This document shows, piece after piece, positions 8,714 to 16,344 of a stretch of 41,819 bases of DNA. The notes under the pieces are model-generated. The model saw only the letters and a program-made list of their open reading frames with translations, had not been told where the DNA came from and ran no database searches. Origin of the DNA: Roseobacter sp. (GTDB lineage: Bacteria > Pseudomonadota > Alphaproteobacteria > Rhodobacterales > Rhodobacteraceae); the NCBI RefSeq assembly GCF_024639605.1, contig NZ_JAHEHZ010000013.1:1-41819 (forward strand), in the 5' to 3' direction. Position 1 is the stretch's first letter. Each line of letters starts with the position of its first letter. The position numbers were made by a program, and so were the translations under genes.

Positions 8714-9697
8714 ATGTCCTGGATTTCAACATCGTTTATGGGCCGCACGGCCGCTGCAAAGGGCGCCGCCGGAGCAAAACACCGGCTGAGCGAGGAGGAC
8801 CAAGGTACTTTCCATTATGTCTACGGGCCCTATTCCGAGCCGGTACTGCGGATTTCTCCCGGAGATGTGGTCGAGGTGGAAACGCTGGATGCCTTCGGCG
8901 GTGCGATCACCAGCGAGGAAGATCTGCCCTCCGACGTGCTGAACATGCCCTTCGTCAATCCGCAGAACGGGCCCATTGCCGTCACCGGCGCGGAAAAAGG
9001 CGATGTGCTGGCCGTCCATATCCACTCGGTCCTGCCACGCGGGCCGCAACCTGCAGGCACCACAGCGCTGATTCCCAGCTTCGGCGCTCTGGTTGCTGAT
9101 GCCAGTATGATGCTCAATCCGGCCATCACTGAGCGCGTCAAGAAGATGGATGTGACTGAAGATGGTGTCCGTTTCTCTGACCGCATCACGCTGCCGTTTG
9201 AACCTTTCATCGGGACCATGGGCATCAGTCCGGAGATCGAGGCCGTGTCCTCGCTGCAACCTGACTACTGGGGCGGTAATATGGACCTGCCCGATGTGGC
9301 CCCGGGTGCAGTGGTCTATTTCCCGGTGCAGCGGCAGGACGCGCATTTCTTTGTCGGTGACTGTCACGGACGCCAGGGTGATGGCGAGCTTTGCGGCGTG
9401 GCGGTTGAGATCCCGGCGACGGTCGTGCTGCAGATCGATCTGATCAAAGACTGGGCGATCCCCGGCGTACGGCTGGAAACCGAAGACTTTATCATGTCGG
9501 TCGGATCAGCCCGGCCGATGGAGGACGCTGCCCGCATGGCCTACCGTGATCTCGTCCGCTGGATGGTCGAAGACTACGGCTTTGAGGAGTCCGAGGCCTA
9601 TTTTCTGGCGACACAGGCCGGGAAAATGCGCGTCGGCAATATGGTTGACCCCAAGTACACCCTCGGAGCGTCAATGTTGAAAAAATATCTGGTCTGA
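8714..9697 (+). CDS. Acetamidase/formamidase family protein
   Basis: 327 aa, cytoplasmic. The whole length fits the FmdA_AmdA family, which hydrolyses formamide, acetamide or other short amides to ammonia and an acid. Recognisable blocks are the N-terminal VLRISPGDVVEVETLDAFGG, the NPQNGPIAVTGAEKGDVLAVHI segment and the central GDCHGRQGDGELCGVAVE, the family's acidic/glycine-rich active-site loop. AGGAGG lies about 10 nt before the ATG. It is the third gene of the rightward operon, 88 nt after the glutamine-synthetase-like gene, with a GC-rich potential stem in the gap. Released ammonium would feed assimilation; whether the amide comes from the imported compound is unproven. Confidence 0.85.
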   Translation: MSWISTSFMGRTAAAKGAAGAKHRLSEEDQGTFHYVYGPYSEPVLRISPGDVVEVETLDAFGGAITSEEDLPSDVLNMPFVNPQNGPIAVTGAEKGDVLAVHIHSVLPRGPQPAGTTALIPSFGALVADASMMLNPAITERVKKMDVTEDGVRFSDRITLPFEPFIGTMGISPEIEAVSSLQPDYWGGNMDLPDVAPGAVVYFPVQRQDAHFFVGDCHGRQGDGELCGVAVEIPATVVLQIDLIKDWAIPGVRLETEDFIMSVGSARPMEDAARMAYRDLVRWMVEDYGFEESEAYFLATQAGKMRVGNMVDPKYTLGASMLKKYLV

Positions 9698-9709
9698 AGG
9701 AGTTACGTG

Positions 9710-10471
9710 ATGGATCTGGGATTAAAGGAACGCCGCGTTCTGATCACCGGTGGCACCAAAGGCATCGGGCGCCACTGCGCTGAGATTTTCGCAAATGAGG
9801 GCGCGCATGTGGCGATCTGTGCACGCGATGCAGAAGCAGTCACAGACTGTGTCGATGCGCTGAAAAGCAAAGGCGTCACCGCATACGGCGCAGCCGTCGA
9901 TGTTGCTGACAAGGCCGCGCTGGAGGCCTGGGTCGCGGATGCTGCCGGTGCCCTCGGTGGCATCGACATGATCGTGGCGAATGTCTCGGCGCTCGCCGTT
10001 GCTGATGACGAGGCCGCCTGGGAAGCTGGGTTCGCCGTGGACATGATGCATTCGGTACGGCTGGTGAATGCAGCGATGCCCTGGCTGGAGAAATCCGATG
10101 CGGCCTCGATCACGCTGATTTCATCTGTCTCCGGACGCGAGATCGACTTTACCGGGCCGGCCTACGGCGCGTTTAAGGCAGCCCTCGTGCACTATGCCCA
10201 GGGCCAGGCGATGAAACTGGCACCACAAGGCATCCGCGCCAACACGGTTTCGCCCGGCAATACGTACTTCGAAGGTGGCATCTGGCAGTCGATTGAGCAG
10301 AATAATCCTGAGCTTTTTGCCGAGGCCATGAGCCTGAACCCGATGGGGCGTATGGCGAGCCCGGAGGAGATTGCCCGTGGTGTGGTGTTTCTCGCAAGCC
10401 CCGCCTCAGCCTTCACCACGGGCACCAATCTGGTGATTGACGGCGCCCTGACAAAAGGGGTGCAGCTTTAA
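9710..10471 (+). CDS. Short-chain dehydrogenase/reductase (SDR) family oxidoreductase
   Basis: 253 aa, the classical SDR size. The NAD(P)-binding motif TGGTKGIG is at residues 13-20, the NVSA segment (equivalent of NNAG) at about 91-94, catalytic Ser139 in LISSVSG, and YGAFK gives Tyr152 and Lys156. The C-terminus has the usual FLASPASAFTTGTNLVIDGA block. The ATG at 9710 is preferred over the GTG at 9707 because AAGGAG is then 7 nt upstream. It is the last gene of the rightward operon, 12 nt after the amidase, and presumably oxidises or reduces an alcohol/ketone intermediate of the same pathway. The specific substrate is unknown. Confidence 0.87.
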   Translation: MDLGLKERRVLITGGTKGIGRHCAEIFANEGAHVAICARDAEAVTDCVDALKSKGVTAYGAAVDVADKAALEAWVADAAGALGGIDMIVANVSALAVADDEAAWEAGFAVDMMHSVRLVNAAMPWLEKSDAASITLISSVSGREIDFTGPAYGAFKAALVHYAQGQAMKLAPQGIRANTVSPGNTYFEGGIWQSIEQNNPELFAEAMSLNPMGRMASPEEIARGVVFLASPASAFTTGTNLVIDGALTKGVQL

Positions 10472-10690
10472 TCTGCTCCCTGAACCGGCTGAACCGTCAA
10501 CTGATATGATGGCGGGTCGTGGTACACATAACAGTTGACCAGGGCCGGCGACCCTGTTGTGAAACGCCCGGTTGCGCGTTGGTCTGTTGGGGCGGTGCGC
10601 CGGATCCATGTGATTTTTCCGGCAACTTCACCTGCTCTGTTTCAGTCTGCCCTGAGTGCTCCGGCATGCGCGCGGCCCTGTCTGTTCAGG

Positions 10691-10706
10691 CCGGCTCTTT
10701 TGCCGG
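10691..10706 (-). terminator. Hairpin just after the cardiolipin synthase stop
   Basis: CCGGC (10691-10695) and GCCGG (10702-10706) pair around a 6-nt loop directly downstream of the leftward cls stop codon, in the 238-nt gap between two convergent genes. There is no T-tract, so this is weak evidence of a transcript end. Confidence 0.22.
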
Positions 10707-10709
10707 GCA

Positions 10710-12143
10710 TCACAGAATCGGTCCGACCGTCGCAATGACGTTGTTCCAGATCCGGCGCTGCGGTGACCAGGCAAGAACCTGCGACAGATCAACCTGCACT
10801 GCGCTGGAAATATATTCTGCCTGCCGCGCGCAGACGGCATCTGTGACAGTCTCATCCTGAAGTATGATGTTGTTTTCATAATTCAGATCAAAACTGCGCA
10901 GGTCGAGATTGGTCGATCCGATTACAGATACCTTCCGGTCCATGGTGAAGGTTTTGGCATGGAGCAGGCCTCCCTCGAACTCATAAATAATGCAACCTGC
11001 TTCCAGAAGACGGCGGTAATAGCTGCGGCTTGCTGCCGCGACAACCCAGCTGTCATTGCGCGCCGGGAAGATCAGGGTCACCCGAACACCGCGATGCGCA
11101 GCAGCGCAAAGCGATTCCAGCAAGGTCGCATCGGGTACAAAATAGGGGGTTGAGATTGTGATCCCGCTCCGGGCACAGGAAATCAGGCTGGAGAAAAGCT
11201 GTGGTGTTGCCCCACGGCGCATTGTCGGACCGTCGCCCACAACCAGCGCAGGGAACCCGCCTTTCCGCGCAGACTCCCCGTTTGGCAGTTTATCGAATTT
11301 CTCGCCCGTCGCCGCCGTCCAGTCGAGAATGAAAAGTAACTGGTTCTGCGCGACGACGGGCCCTTCAAAACGCAGCATAATATCGATCCACGGCGCAAAC
11401 CTGGGCTTCACCCGGAACTCCGGATCGGCGGCATTCCGGCTGCCGCAATAGGTTATCCGGCCATCAATCACGGTTATCTTGCGGTGATTGCGCATGTCGA
11501 GGCGGCTGGTCAGGATCGTGCGAAGAGGATTGCTGAGCGACAGCGATACGCCTGTGTGCACGCCGGCTTCTGCCATCCGCTTCCACAATGGCGAGGCGAC
11601 GAATTTGCGCGATCCCAGACCGTCGGCCAGCGCGCGACAGGTAACGCCGCGACCGCTTGCGCGGATGAGCGCCTCTGCAATGCGCGTCCCGGTCAGGTCA
11701 TCAAGCCAGATGTAGGTTAGTATATGCACATGCTCTGTCGCGCCGTCGATATCCTGCACCATCCGGTCCAGCGTCTCGTCAGGCGTGCCCATCAGTTCCG
11801 CGCGATTATCCGGCACAGGATGCAGCCCGTTTATCGAAGCCGCGTATCTGAAGGCCGGCGTATATGCGGCCTCGATCAGGCCGGAACCGATTTCCGGGTC
11901 GCCCGGGACATCTCCGGCAAGCAGCCTGAGTTCTGCCAGGATCTTTTTGCGTTCGTTACTTGCCCGGTGCCCGATTTCGACCTCTCCGAACAGAAAATAA
12001 GTGGAACTGCCGACGTAGGGCACGACATTGATCACGATGAACCAGGCAAGCCTCGCCGGCGGTGACAGGTCATCACGCAGCAGAATCCGGATCGTGAATG
12101 CGACGACCAGCAAAGCATGGCCGGTGGTCAGTAAAATCAGCAC
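10710..12143 (-). CDS. cls: Cardiolipin synthase (phospholipase D superfamily)
   Basis: 477 aa with two N-terminal membrane segments (about 1-22 and 30-52), as in bacterial cardiolipin synthases that condense phosphatidylglycerol at the inner membrane. Both HKD motifs are intact: HRKITVIDG (His220, Lys222, Asp227) followed by GSRN, and HAKTFTMDR (His394, Lys396, Asp401) followed by GSTNLD. The start is GTG at 12141-12143. It overlaps the end of the upstream endonuclease/exonuclease/phosphatase-family gene by 7 nt, so the two are likely one operon. A synthase transferring phosphatidyl between other head groups cannot be excluded. Confidence 0.88.
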   Translation of the reverse strand: MLILLTTGHALLVVAFTIRILLRDDLSPPARLAWFIVINVVPYVGSSTYFLFGEVEIGHRASNERKKILAELRLLAGDVPGDPEIGSGLIEAAYTPAFRYAASINGLHPVPDNRAELMGTPDETLDRMVQDIDGATEHVHILTYIWLDDLTGTRIAEALIRASGRGVTCRALADGLGSRKFVASPLWKRMAEAGVHTGVSLSLSNPLRTILTSRLDMRNHRKITVIDGRITYCGSRNAADPEFRVKPRFAPWIDIMLRFEGPVVAQNQLLFILDWTAATGEKFDKLPNGESARKGGFPALVVGDGPTMRRGATPQLFSSLISCARSGITISTPYFVPDATLLESLCAAAHRGVRVTLIFPARNDSWVVAAASRSYYRRLLEAGCIIYEFEGGLLHAKTFTMDRKVSVIGSTNLDLRSFDLNYENNIILQDETVTDAVCARQAEYISSAVQVDLSQVLAWSPQRRIWNNVIATVGPIL

Positions 12144-12823
12144 GTTCTGCGGTCTCCCGGGATGTCAAAATCCAGAACGACCGGCAAATGATCGGAGGCA
12201 CGGCGCGCTTTCAGCGATGTGTGGACGCCAAAGGTCAGGGCGGTCACGTCGCCGCATAAGACAAACCTGTCCAGCGCGGCCACACGACGGCTTGCGTGAA
12301 AGCTCAGACCAGGAGTTATCACTTCATGTCCGCCCACCGGCAGTTGCCGGCCCCAGTGGTTGAAATCCCCCGCGATGATGGTGGGAATGCCTGAGTTGCC
12401 GGCGTGGGCGCACAGGGCGTGCAGCTGTTGCTTTCTGATCCCTGTGGTCAGCGCCAGATGCGCGCCCACCACGGCAAAACCGTTGACATCAAAGTGTGCA
12501 GCAATCGCGCCGCGCGGCTCCCGTGCGGGCAGCGGAATGCGCTCCGTGCCCGGCGGCCGGAAACGGCCCGCCCTGTAGAGAATGGCATTGCCATGCCAGC
12601 CATGGCTCTGACCGGTCAGGGAATGTCTGGCAAGAATAAAACCGTGCTCATCACGCAGCCGGTCCAGCGGCAGGACGCCGGGGCGCTGGCCAAGGCGTTT
12701 ATCCGCCTCCTGAAGCACCACGATATCCGCATCCATTTCCCCGATGACATCCACGATCCGGTGCGGATCACGGCGCCAGTCCAGTCCGACAGCTTTGCGA
12801 ATGTTATAGCTTGCAATTCTCAT
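12137..12823 (-). CDS. Endonuclease/exonuclease/phosphatase family protein
   Basis: 228 aa starting MRIASYNIRKAVGLD. The reading frame stays open another 181 codons upstream, but that part is Arg/Ser/Pro-rich, unlike the family, and would run into the divergent promoter region, so the ATG at 12821-12823 is chosen. Family motifs are present: SYNIRK at the N-terminus, VVLQEAD (metal-binding Glu), IIAGDFNHWG and the C-terminal SDHLPVVLDF with the catalytic His. Members are Mg-dependent phosphodiesterases acting on nucleic acids, phosphoinositides or sphingolipids. Coupling to cardiolipin synthase by a 7-nt overlap hints at a phospholipid-related role, which is inference. Confidence 0.82.
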   Translation of the reverse strand: MRIASYNIRKAVGLDWRRDPHRIVDVIGEMDADIVVLQEADKRLGQRPGVLPLDRLRDEHGFILARHSLTGQSHGWHGNAILYRAGRFRPPGTERIPLPAREPRGAIAAHFDVNGFAVVGAHLALTTGIRKQQLHALCAHAGNSGIPTIIAGDFNHWGRQLPVGGHEVITPGLSFHASRRVAALDRFVLCGDVTALTFGVHTSLKARRASDHLPVVLDFDIPGDRRTC

Positions 12824-13133
12824 CCGTGACCTGGTGCTCTGGTCCTTGTGTCCCTCGTCATTCTGGCAGGACGCGCGGGGACATGGAAGTGCTTCGCCGC
12901 AGCGCGCGGTAGGGTCGCCTGCGAAATCCTGCTGCCGGCCTTTGCGCAGCCGGGTTCTGACCTTGCACAGCCTTTTGCAGGAGAAAATCTGATGCCCGCA
13001 CGGACGGCCACACCAGGCCCGGGGGCCAGGCGCGCGCTCCGGTCGCATGAGCCGTTCTGCAAGGGCATATTGCAGTTGCACCAGTCCGCATTTGCGTTCA
13101 TATTCTAAAAAATGAATTTGTAAGGATGACGCT
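12824..13133. other. Divergent intergenic region between the EEP-family gene and the SoxG-like gene
   Basis: 310 nt with no believable gene; short open frames here lack ribosome-binding sites and family resemblance. The right end holds an ATTC-N8-GAAT box (13102-13117), a possible rightward promoter (TTGCAC at 13076-13081 and CATATT at 13099-13104, 17 nt apart, weak) and the AAGGA ribosome-binding site of the next gene. The left end must carry the promoter for the EEP/cls pair, but none was recognisable. Confidence 0.6.
13102..13117. promoter_or_regulatory. SoxR/SqrR-type operator (ATTC-N8-GAAT) upstream of the SoxG/SoxH-like genes
   Basis: ATTC (13102-13105), eight A/T bases, then GAAT (13114-13117). 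The same half-sites and spacing occur upstream of soxX at 24699-24714, and this matches the motif I know for SqrR-type persulfide-responsive ArsR repressors. It overlaps a candidate -10 and ends 16 nt before the ATG, a position suited to repression. Regulation by the SoxR encoded at 26586 is inference. Confidence 0.6.
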
Positions 13134-14045
13134 ATGCTGACGCGCAGAGGTATAATGCGATCTGGTCTTTCATTGTCCGCTCTGGCGGCTTTTCCCGGTC
13201 TTGCCCGGTCGGACCTGAGCCTCGGGGAAGCGACGTTGACGACAGTCAGTGACGGAAACCTTGTGCTGCCCGGAGATTTCATATTCGGGCCGATGCCAAA
13301 GGATGAGCTGGCGGTTGTACTCCGCGATTTCGATGTGTCGCAGGAACGGCTGACACCTGAATGCAATGTGACCCTCTACCGCGACGGTGAAAATATCGTT
13401 CTCTTCGATGTGGGTGCCGGGCCCGACTTTATGCCGACGGCGGGCACTGTAACTGCGAGCCTTGATGCTCTGGGTCTTGCACCAGCGGATATCACCCATG
13501 TCGTTTTCACCCATGCCCATCCCGATCACATATGGGGGCTGCTGGACGATTTCGATGAGCCGCTGTTCTACGAAGCAACTTACATGATGGGCCGGGCCGA
13601 ATGGGATTACTGGTGGAGCCCGGACACGGTGAACACAATACAGGAAGAGAGGGTCGCGATGGCCGTTGGCGCAAAGCGCCGGATGGAGGCCATCGAAGGG
13701 TCGGTGCAACTTTTCGGGGACGGCGAGGAAATACTGCCCGGGATCAGCTCTGTTCTCAGTGCGGGGCACACGCCCGGCCATATGGCCTTTGAGGTACGAA
13801 ACGGGTCCGAAAGCGCAATGATCGTCGGCGATGCGATCGGCAACCACCATGTGGCCCTGCGGCGGCCGGAGTGGCTGAGCGGATCTGACCAGGACCCCGA
13901 AACGGCGGTCAGGGCACGAAAAATGCTGATCGACAGGATCGTCTCCGAACAGCTGCCGGTGATCGGCTTCCATCTGCCTGACGGCGGCATGGGCCGCATT
14001 GAGCAGGCACCGGACGGCTATACTTTCCTTTCCGGAGATATCTGA
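13134..14045 (+). CDS. Secreted metallo-beta-lactamase-fold hydrolase, SoxG-like
   Basis: 303 aa. The N-terminus carries TRRGIMRSG followed by a hydrophobic stretch ending GLARS, resembling a twin-arginine signal, so export to the periplasm is likely. The canonical zinc motif HAHPDH is complete (His127, His129, Asp131, His132). AGHTPGH, VGDAIGNHH and a late FHLPDG supply the remaining expected ligands. Size, export signal and pairing with the next MBL gene resemble SoxG of Paracoccus-type sox clusters, whose exact reaction is unsettled. AAGGA precedes the ATG by 8 nt, an ATTC-N8-GAAT box lies just upstream, and the TGA overlaps the next ATG by 1 nt. It could also be a quinoprotein-relay metallohydrolase. 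Confidence 0.75.
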   Translation: MLTRRGIMRSGLSLSALAAFPGLARSDLSLGEATLTTVSDGNLVLPGDFIFGPMPKDELAVVLRDFDVSQERLTPECNVTLYRDGENIVLFDVGAGPDFMPTAGTVTASLDALGLAPADITHVVFTHAHPDHIWGLLDDFDEPLFYEATYMMGRAEWDYWWSPDTVNTIQEERVAMAVGAKRRMEAIEGSVQLFGDGEEILPGISSVLSAGHTPGHMAFEVRNGSESAMIVGDAIGNHHVALRRPEWLSGSDQDPETAVRARKMLIDRIVSEQLPVIGFHLPDGGMGRIEQAPDGYTFLSGDI

Positions 14046-14992
14046 TGCACAGGGTAATCGCTGCTTTCTTTGCTTTTCTCCCTGCCGTGCTGCAGGCGAG
14101 CGAGGATATTCCCGATCAGTACCCGGGCTCGCCGCTTTACGCCAAGCCCGTCGAGGTTATCCCGCATGTCTGGTCTGCCATTGGCGCCACCGCCCCGCCG
14201 ACCTATGAAAACAGCGGTCACAACAATAACCTCAGCTTTATCGTCACCGGAGACGGTGTGATCGTTATCAACGGCGGTGCAGCCTATATTCTGGCAGAGG
14301 CTTTGCACCAGGAAATCCTGAAGGTGACCGACCAGCCCGTGAAACTGGTCATCGATGAAAACGGCCAGGGCCATGCCATGCTCGGCAATTCCTACTGGTC
14401 CGAACAGGGAGTGCCGATCCTGGCGCATGTCGATGCAGCACACGAAATCGAAGAGAACGGGCCACGCATCCTCGAGAGTATGAAACGGTATAACCAGGAT
14501 AAAGCTGAAGGCACCTTTGTCGCCGCCCCCACCGAGACCTTTGAAGACAAGCGCATCATAGAGATGGGCGATTTCCGCATCGAAGTGCTGCACCTGGGAC
14601 CGGCGCATGGACCAGGCGATACCCAGGTCTGGCTGCCGGAGCAGGGTCTTGTTATTGCCGGCGATATGGCCTTTCACGAGCGCATGCTGCCGATCTTTGA
14701 TGACACCGTCGCGCTGGACTGGATCGAGACCTGGGAGTGCTGTTTCGAGGCGCTGAACGCGACCTATGTCATTCCAGGGCACGGACACCCCACCAATATG
14801 GCGCAGGTCAGGCGGTACACGCGGGATTATCTGGTCTATCTGCGCGAAAAAATCGGCGAGCACCTGGAAAACGGCGGTGACCTGAAAGACGCCTATTACG
14901 TCGATCAGACCCCTTTTGCCCATCTCGATACCTATGAGGAGCTGGCGACCCGAAACGCCGGCCGGATTTACGAACAGATGGAATTTGAGTAA
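14045..14992 (+). CDS. Secreted metallo-beta-lactamase-fold protein, SoxH-like, with altered zinc motif
   Basis: 315 aa with a Sec signal peptide (MHRVIAAFFAFLPAVLQAS). The fold follows the MBL order, but the usual HxHxDH is ENGQGH (residues 105-110): only the last His is kept. Downstream elements remain, namely GPAHGPGDTQVW, VIAGDMAFHE and VIPGHGHPT. This arrangement resembles SoxH and quinoprotein-relay MBL proteins, where function is unclear; a changed metal site or non-hydrolytic role is possible. The start overlaps the upstream stop (TGATG), so the two genes are translationally coupled. Placement beside sox genes and under a shared SoxR-type box supports a role in sulfur oxidation. Confidence 0.72.
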   Translation: MHRVIAAFFAFLPAVLQASEDIPDQYPGSPLYAKPVEVIPHVWSAIGATAPPTYENSGHNNNLSFIVTGDGVIVINGGAAYILAEALHQEILKVTDQPVKLVIDENGQGHAMLGNSYWSEQGVPILAHVDAAHEIEENGPRILESMKRYNQDKAEGTFVAAPTETFEDKRIIEMGDFRIEVLHLGPAHGPGDTQVWLPEQGLVIAGDMAFHERMLPIFDDTVALDWIETWECCFEALNATYVIPGHGHPTNMAQVRRYTRDYLVYLREKIGEHLENGGDLKDAYYVDQTPFAHLDTYEELATRNAGRIYEQMEFE

Positions 14993-15006
14993 TCCTGAAT
15001 TAGGAA

Positions 15007-15071
15007 CGCTATAGCGAATTCCGGAAAGCCGGTGTTACTACGGCGTTGGCACAACCGCGCAACCGGAATTC
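15007..15071. repeat. Inverted repeats downstream of the SoxH-like gene
   Basis: A 10-bp palindrome CGCTATAGCG (15007-15016) abuts GAATTCCGG (15016-15024), whose perfect inverted copy CCGGAATTC occurs at 15063-15071, 38 nt apart. It lies 14 nt after the SoxH-like stop and about 100 nt before the SoxT-like start. It could fold as a long stem ending the upstream transcript, or act as a site; there is no T-tract. Confidence 0.4.
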
Positions 15072-15172
15072 TGTTCTCCCGCAGGAAGCATCGGCAGAAC
15101 AATCTGACCGGCGGCCGCGCTTGACAATCAGCCTCAGAAGCCCAATTTCCAGCGCTCTGAGGAGTGCTGCTG

Positions 15173-16219
15173 ATGCTGCTTGAATTATATGACCTGTCGC
15201 TGCCCGTTCACACATTGCACCTGCTGTTCGCTTTGGCGATCGGTGCAGTTTTCGGGGCCTGTGCTCAGATTTCACGCTTTTGTCTGAGACGTGCGGTCGC
15301 CGGTGAAGGCGGCCCGGATTCATCGGCGGCATCGGTCTGGATTTCAGCGCTCGCCGTGTCGGTCGGTGCGTTTGCTGCGGCCCGCTTCACCGGCTTTGTG
15401 GAGGTATCAGATCACCGGCTGATGTCCGCAAACATTCCGGTACTGGCAATCGTAACCGGCGGGGTGCTTTTCGGGGCCGGGATGGTACTGACGCGGGGCT
15501 GCGTATCACGCCTGACAGTGCTCAGCGGCACCGGAAACCTGCGCGCGGTGGTTGTTCTGGCGGTCTTTGCTCTTGTCGCGCATGCAACACTCAAGGGCGT
15601 GCTGGCGCCCCTGCGCACGGCACTGGGGTCGGTGTCTGTCGATCTGCCGGTTGGAACGCTTGCCTCCGCACCCGGCGTCGCGCCTGCGCTGAGCATTGGT
15701 CTGATGGGTCTCGCGCTTTACCTGGCCCGATCCAGCGGCACGCGCCCTCTTCACATCCTGCTCGGCGGCGTGATCGGGATGGTTTCGGTCGCCGGATGGA
15801 TGACCACGAGCGTGCTGCTCTTTGATGAATTCGATCCGCTGCCCGCACAATCTGCTGCCTTTACACTGCCCTGGTCGGACACGCTTTTCTGGTTCATTGC
15901 CTCCTCTGCGATCCCTGCAGGCTTCGGCGCCGGGTTCATCGGTGGTGTGGTGCTGGGCAGCTTTTCAAGCGCCGCGTTGCGCGGTGAACTGGCCTTGCAA
16001 AGCTTCACCGCACCCTCAGAGACACTCCGTTACATCAGCGGTGGTGCCCTGATGGGACTTGGGGGCGTGCTCGCGGGCGGCTGCACTGTGGGTGCCGGTC
16101 TGAGCGGTGGGGCCATGCTGAGCGTTTCGGCCCTGCTGGCACTCGGATCAATCATCGCCGGTGCCGCTCTGACCCGGCAGTTCCCGGCATTCCGACGAGG
16201 CGCCCGGGCTCTTGCCTGA
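15173..16219 (+). CDS. YeeE/YedE (SoxT-like) membrane transporter for sulfur compounds
   Basis: 348 aa with about nine to ten hydrophobic segments. It has the conserved cysteine sites of the thiosulfate-transporting YeeE/YedE family: SRFCLRRAV near the first helix, LTRGCVSRL near one third of the length, and LAGGCTVGAGLSGG near the C-terminus, showing the internal duplication. The ATG at 15173 is chosen because GAGGAG lies 8 nt upstream; the GTG at 15164 would overlap that site. It probably moves thiosulfate or another sulfur species across the inner membrane. A second family member lies at 27016, and the pair brackets the sox operon. Confidence 0.85.
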   Translation: MLLELYDLSLPVHTLHLLFALAIGAVFGACAQISRFCLRRAVAGEGGPDSSAASVWISALAVSVGAFAAARFTGFVEVSDHRLMSANIPVLAIVTGGVLFGAGMVLTRGCVSRLTVLSGTGNLRAVVVLAVFALVAHATLKGVLAPLRTALGSVSVDLPVGTLASAPGVAPALSIGLMGLALYLARSSGTRPLHILLGGVIGMVSVAGWMTTSVLLFDEFDPLPAQSAAFTLPWSDTLFWFIASSAIPAGFGAGFIGGVVLGSFSSAALRGELALQSFTAPSETLRYISGGALMGLGGVLAGGCTVGAGLSGGAMLSVSALLALGSIIAGAALTRQFPAFRRGARALA

Positions 16220-16262
16220 TAACGCCCCGGCCATCATCAGATCTCTCCGAAACAGTGAGGCG

Positions 16263-16309
16263 GCGGGCCTGACGGACCGCTTATTCCGCGACCCTGAGAC
16301 AAGGCCCGC
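16263..16309. terminator. Inverted repeat between convergent SoxT-like gene and hemA
   Basis: GCGGGCCT (16263-16270) and AGGCCCGC (16302-16309) are perfect 8-bp inverted repeats around 31 nt, in the 125-nt gap between two convergent genes. It is a possible bidirectional transcription end; no T-tract is present. Confidence 0.35.
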
Positions 16310-16344
16310 TGATCACATCATCCCGGATCAGCGCCCATAGAAGG

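Noticed and set aside
12824-13366. N-terminal extension of the EEP-family gene
   Set aside because: 181 extra residues are Arg/Ser/Pro-rich, cross the SoxR-type box and overlap the start of the SoxG-like gene; the family begins at MRIASYNIRK.
15121-15149. TTGACA as a promoter for the SoxT-like gene
   Set aside because: The -35 hexamer is perfect but the sequence 17 nt downstream (AATTTC) is a poor -10; too weak to list as a feature.
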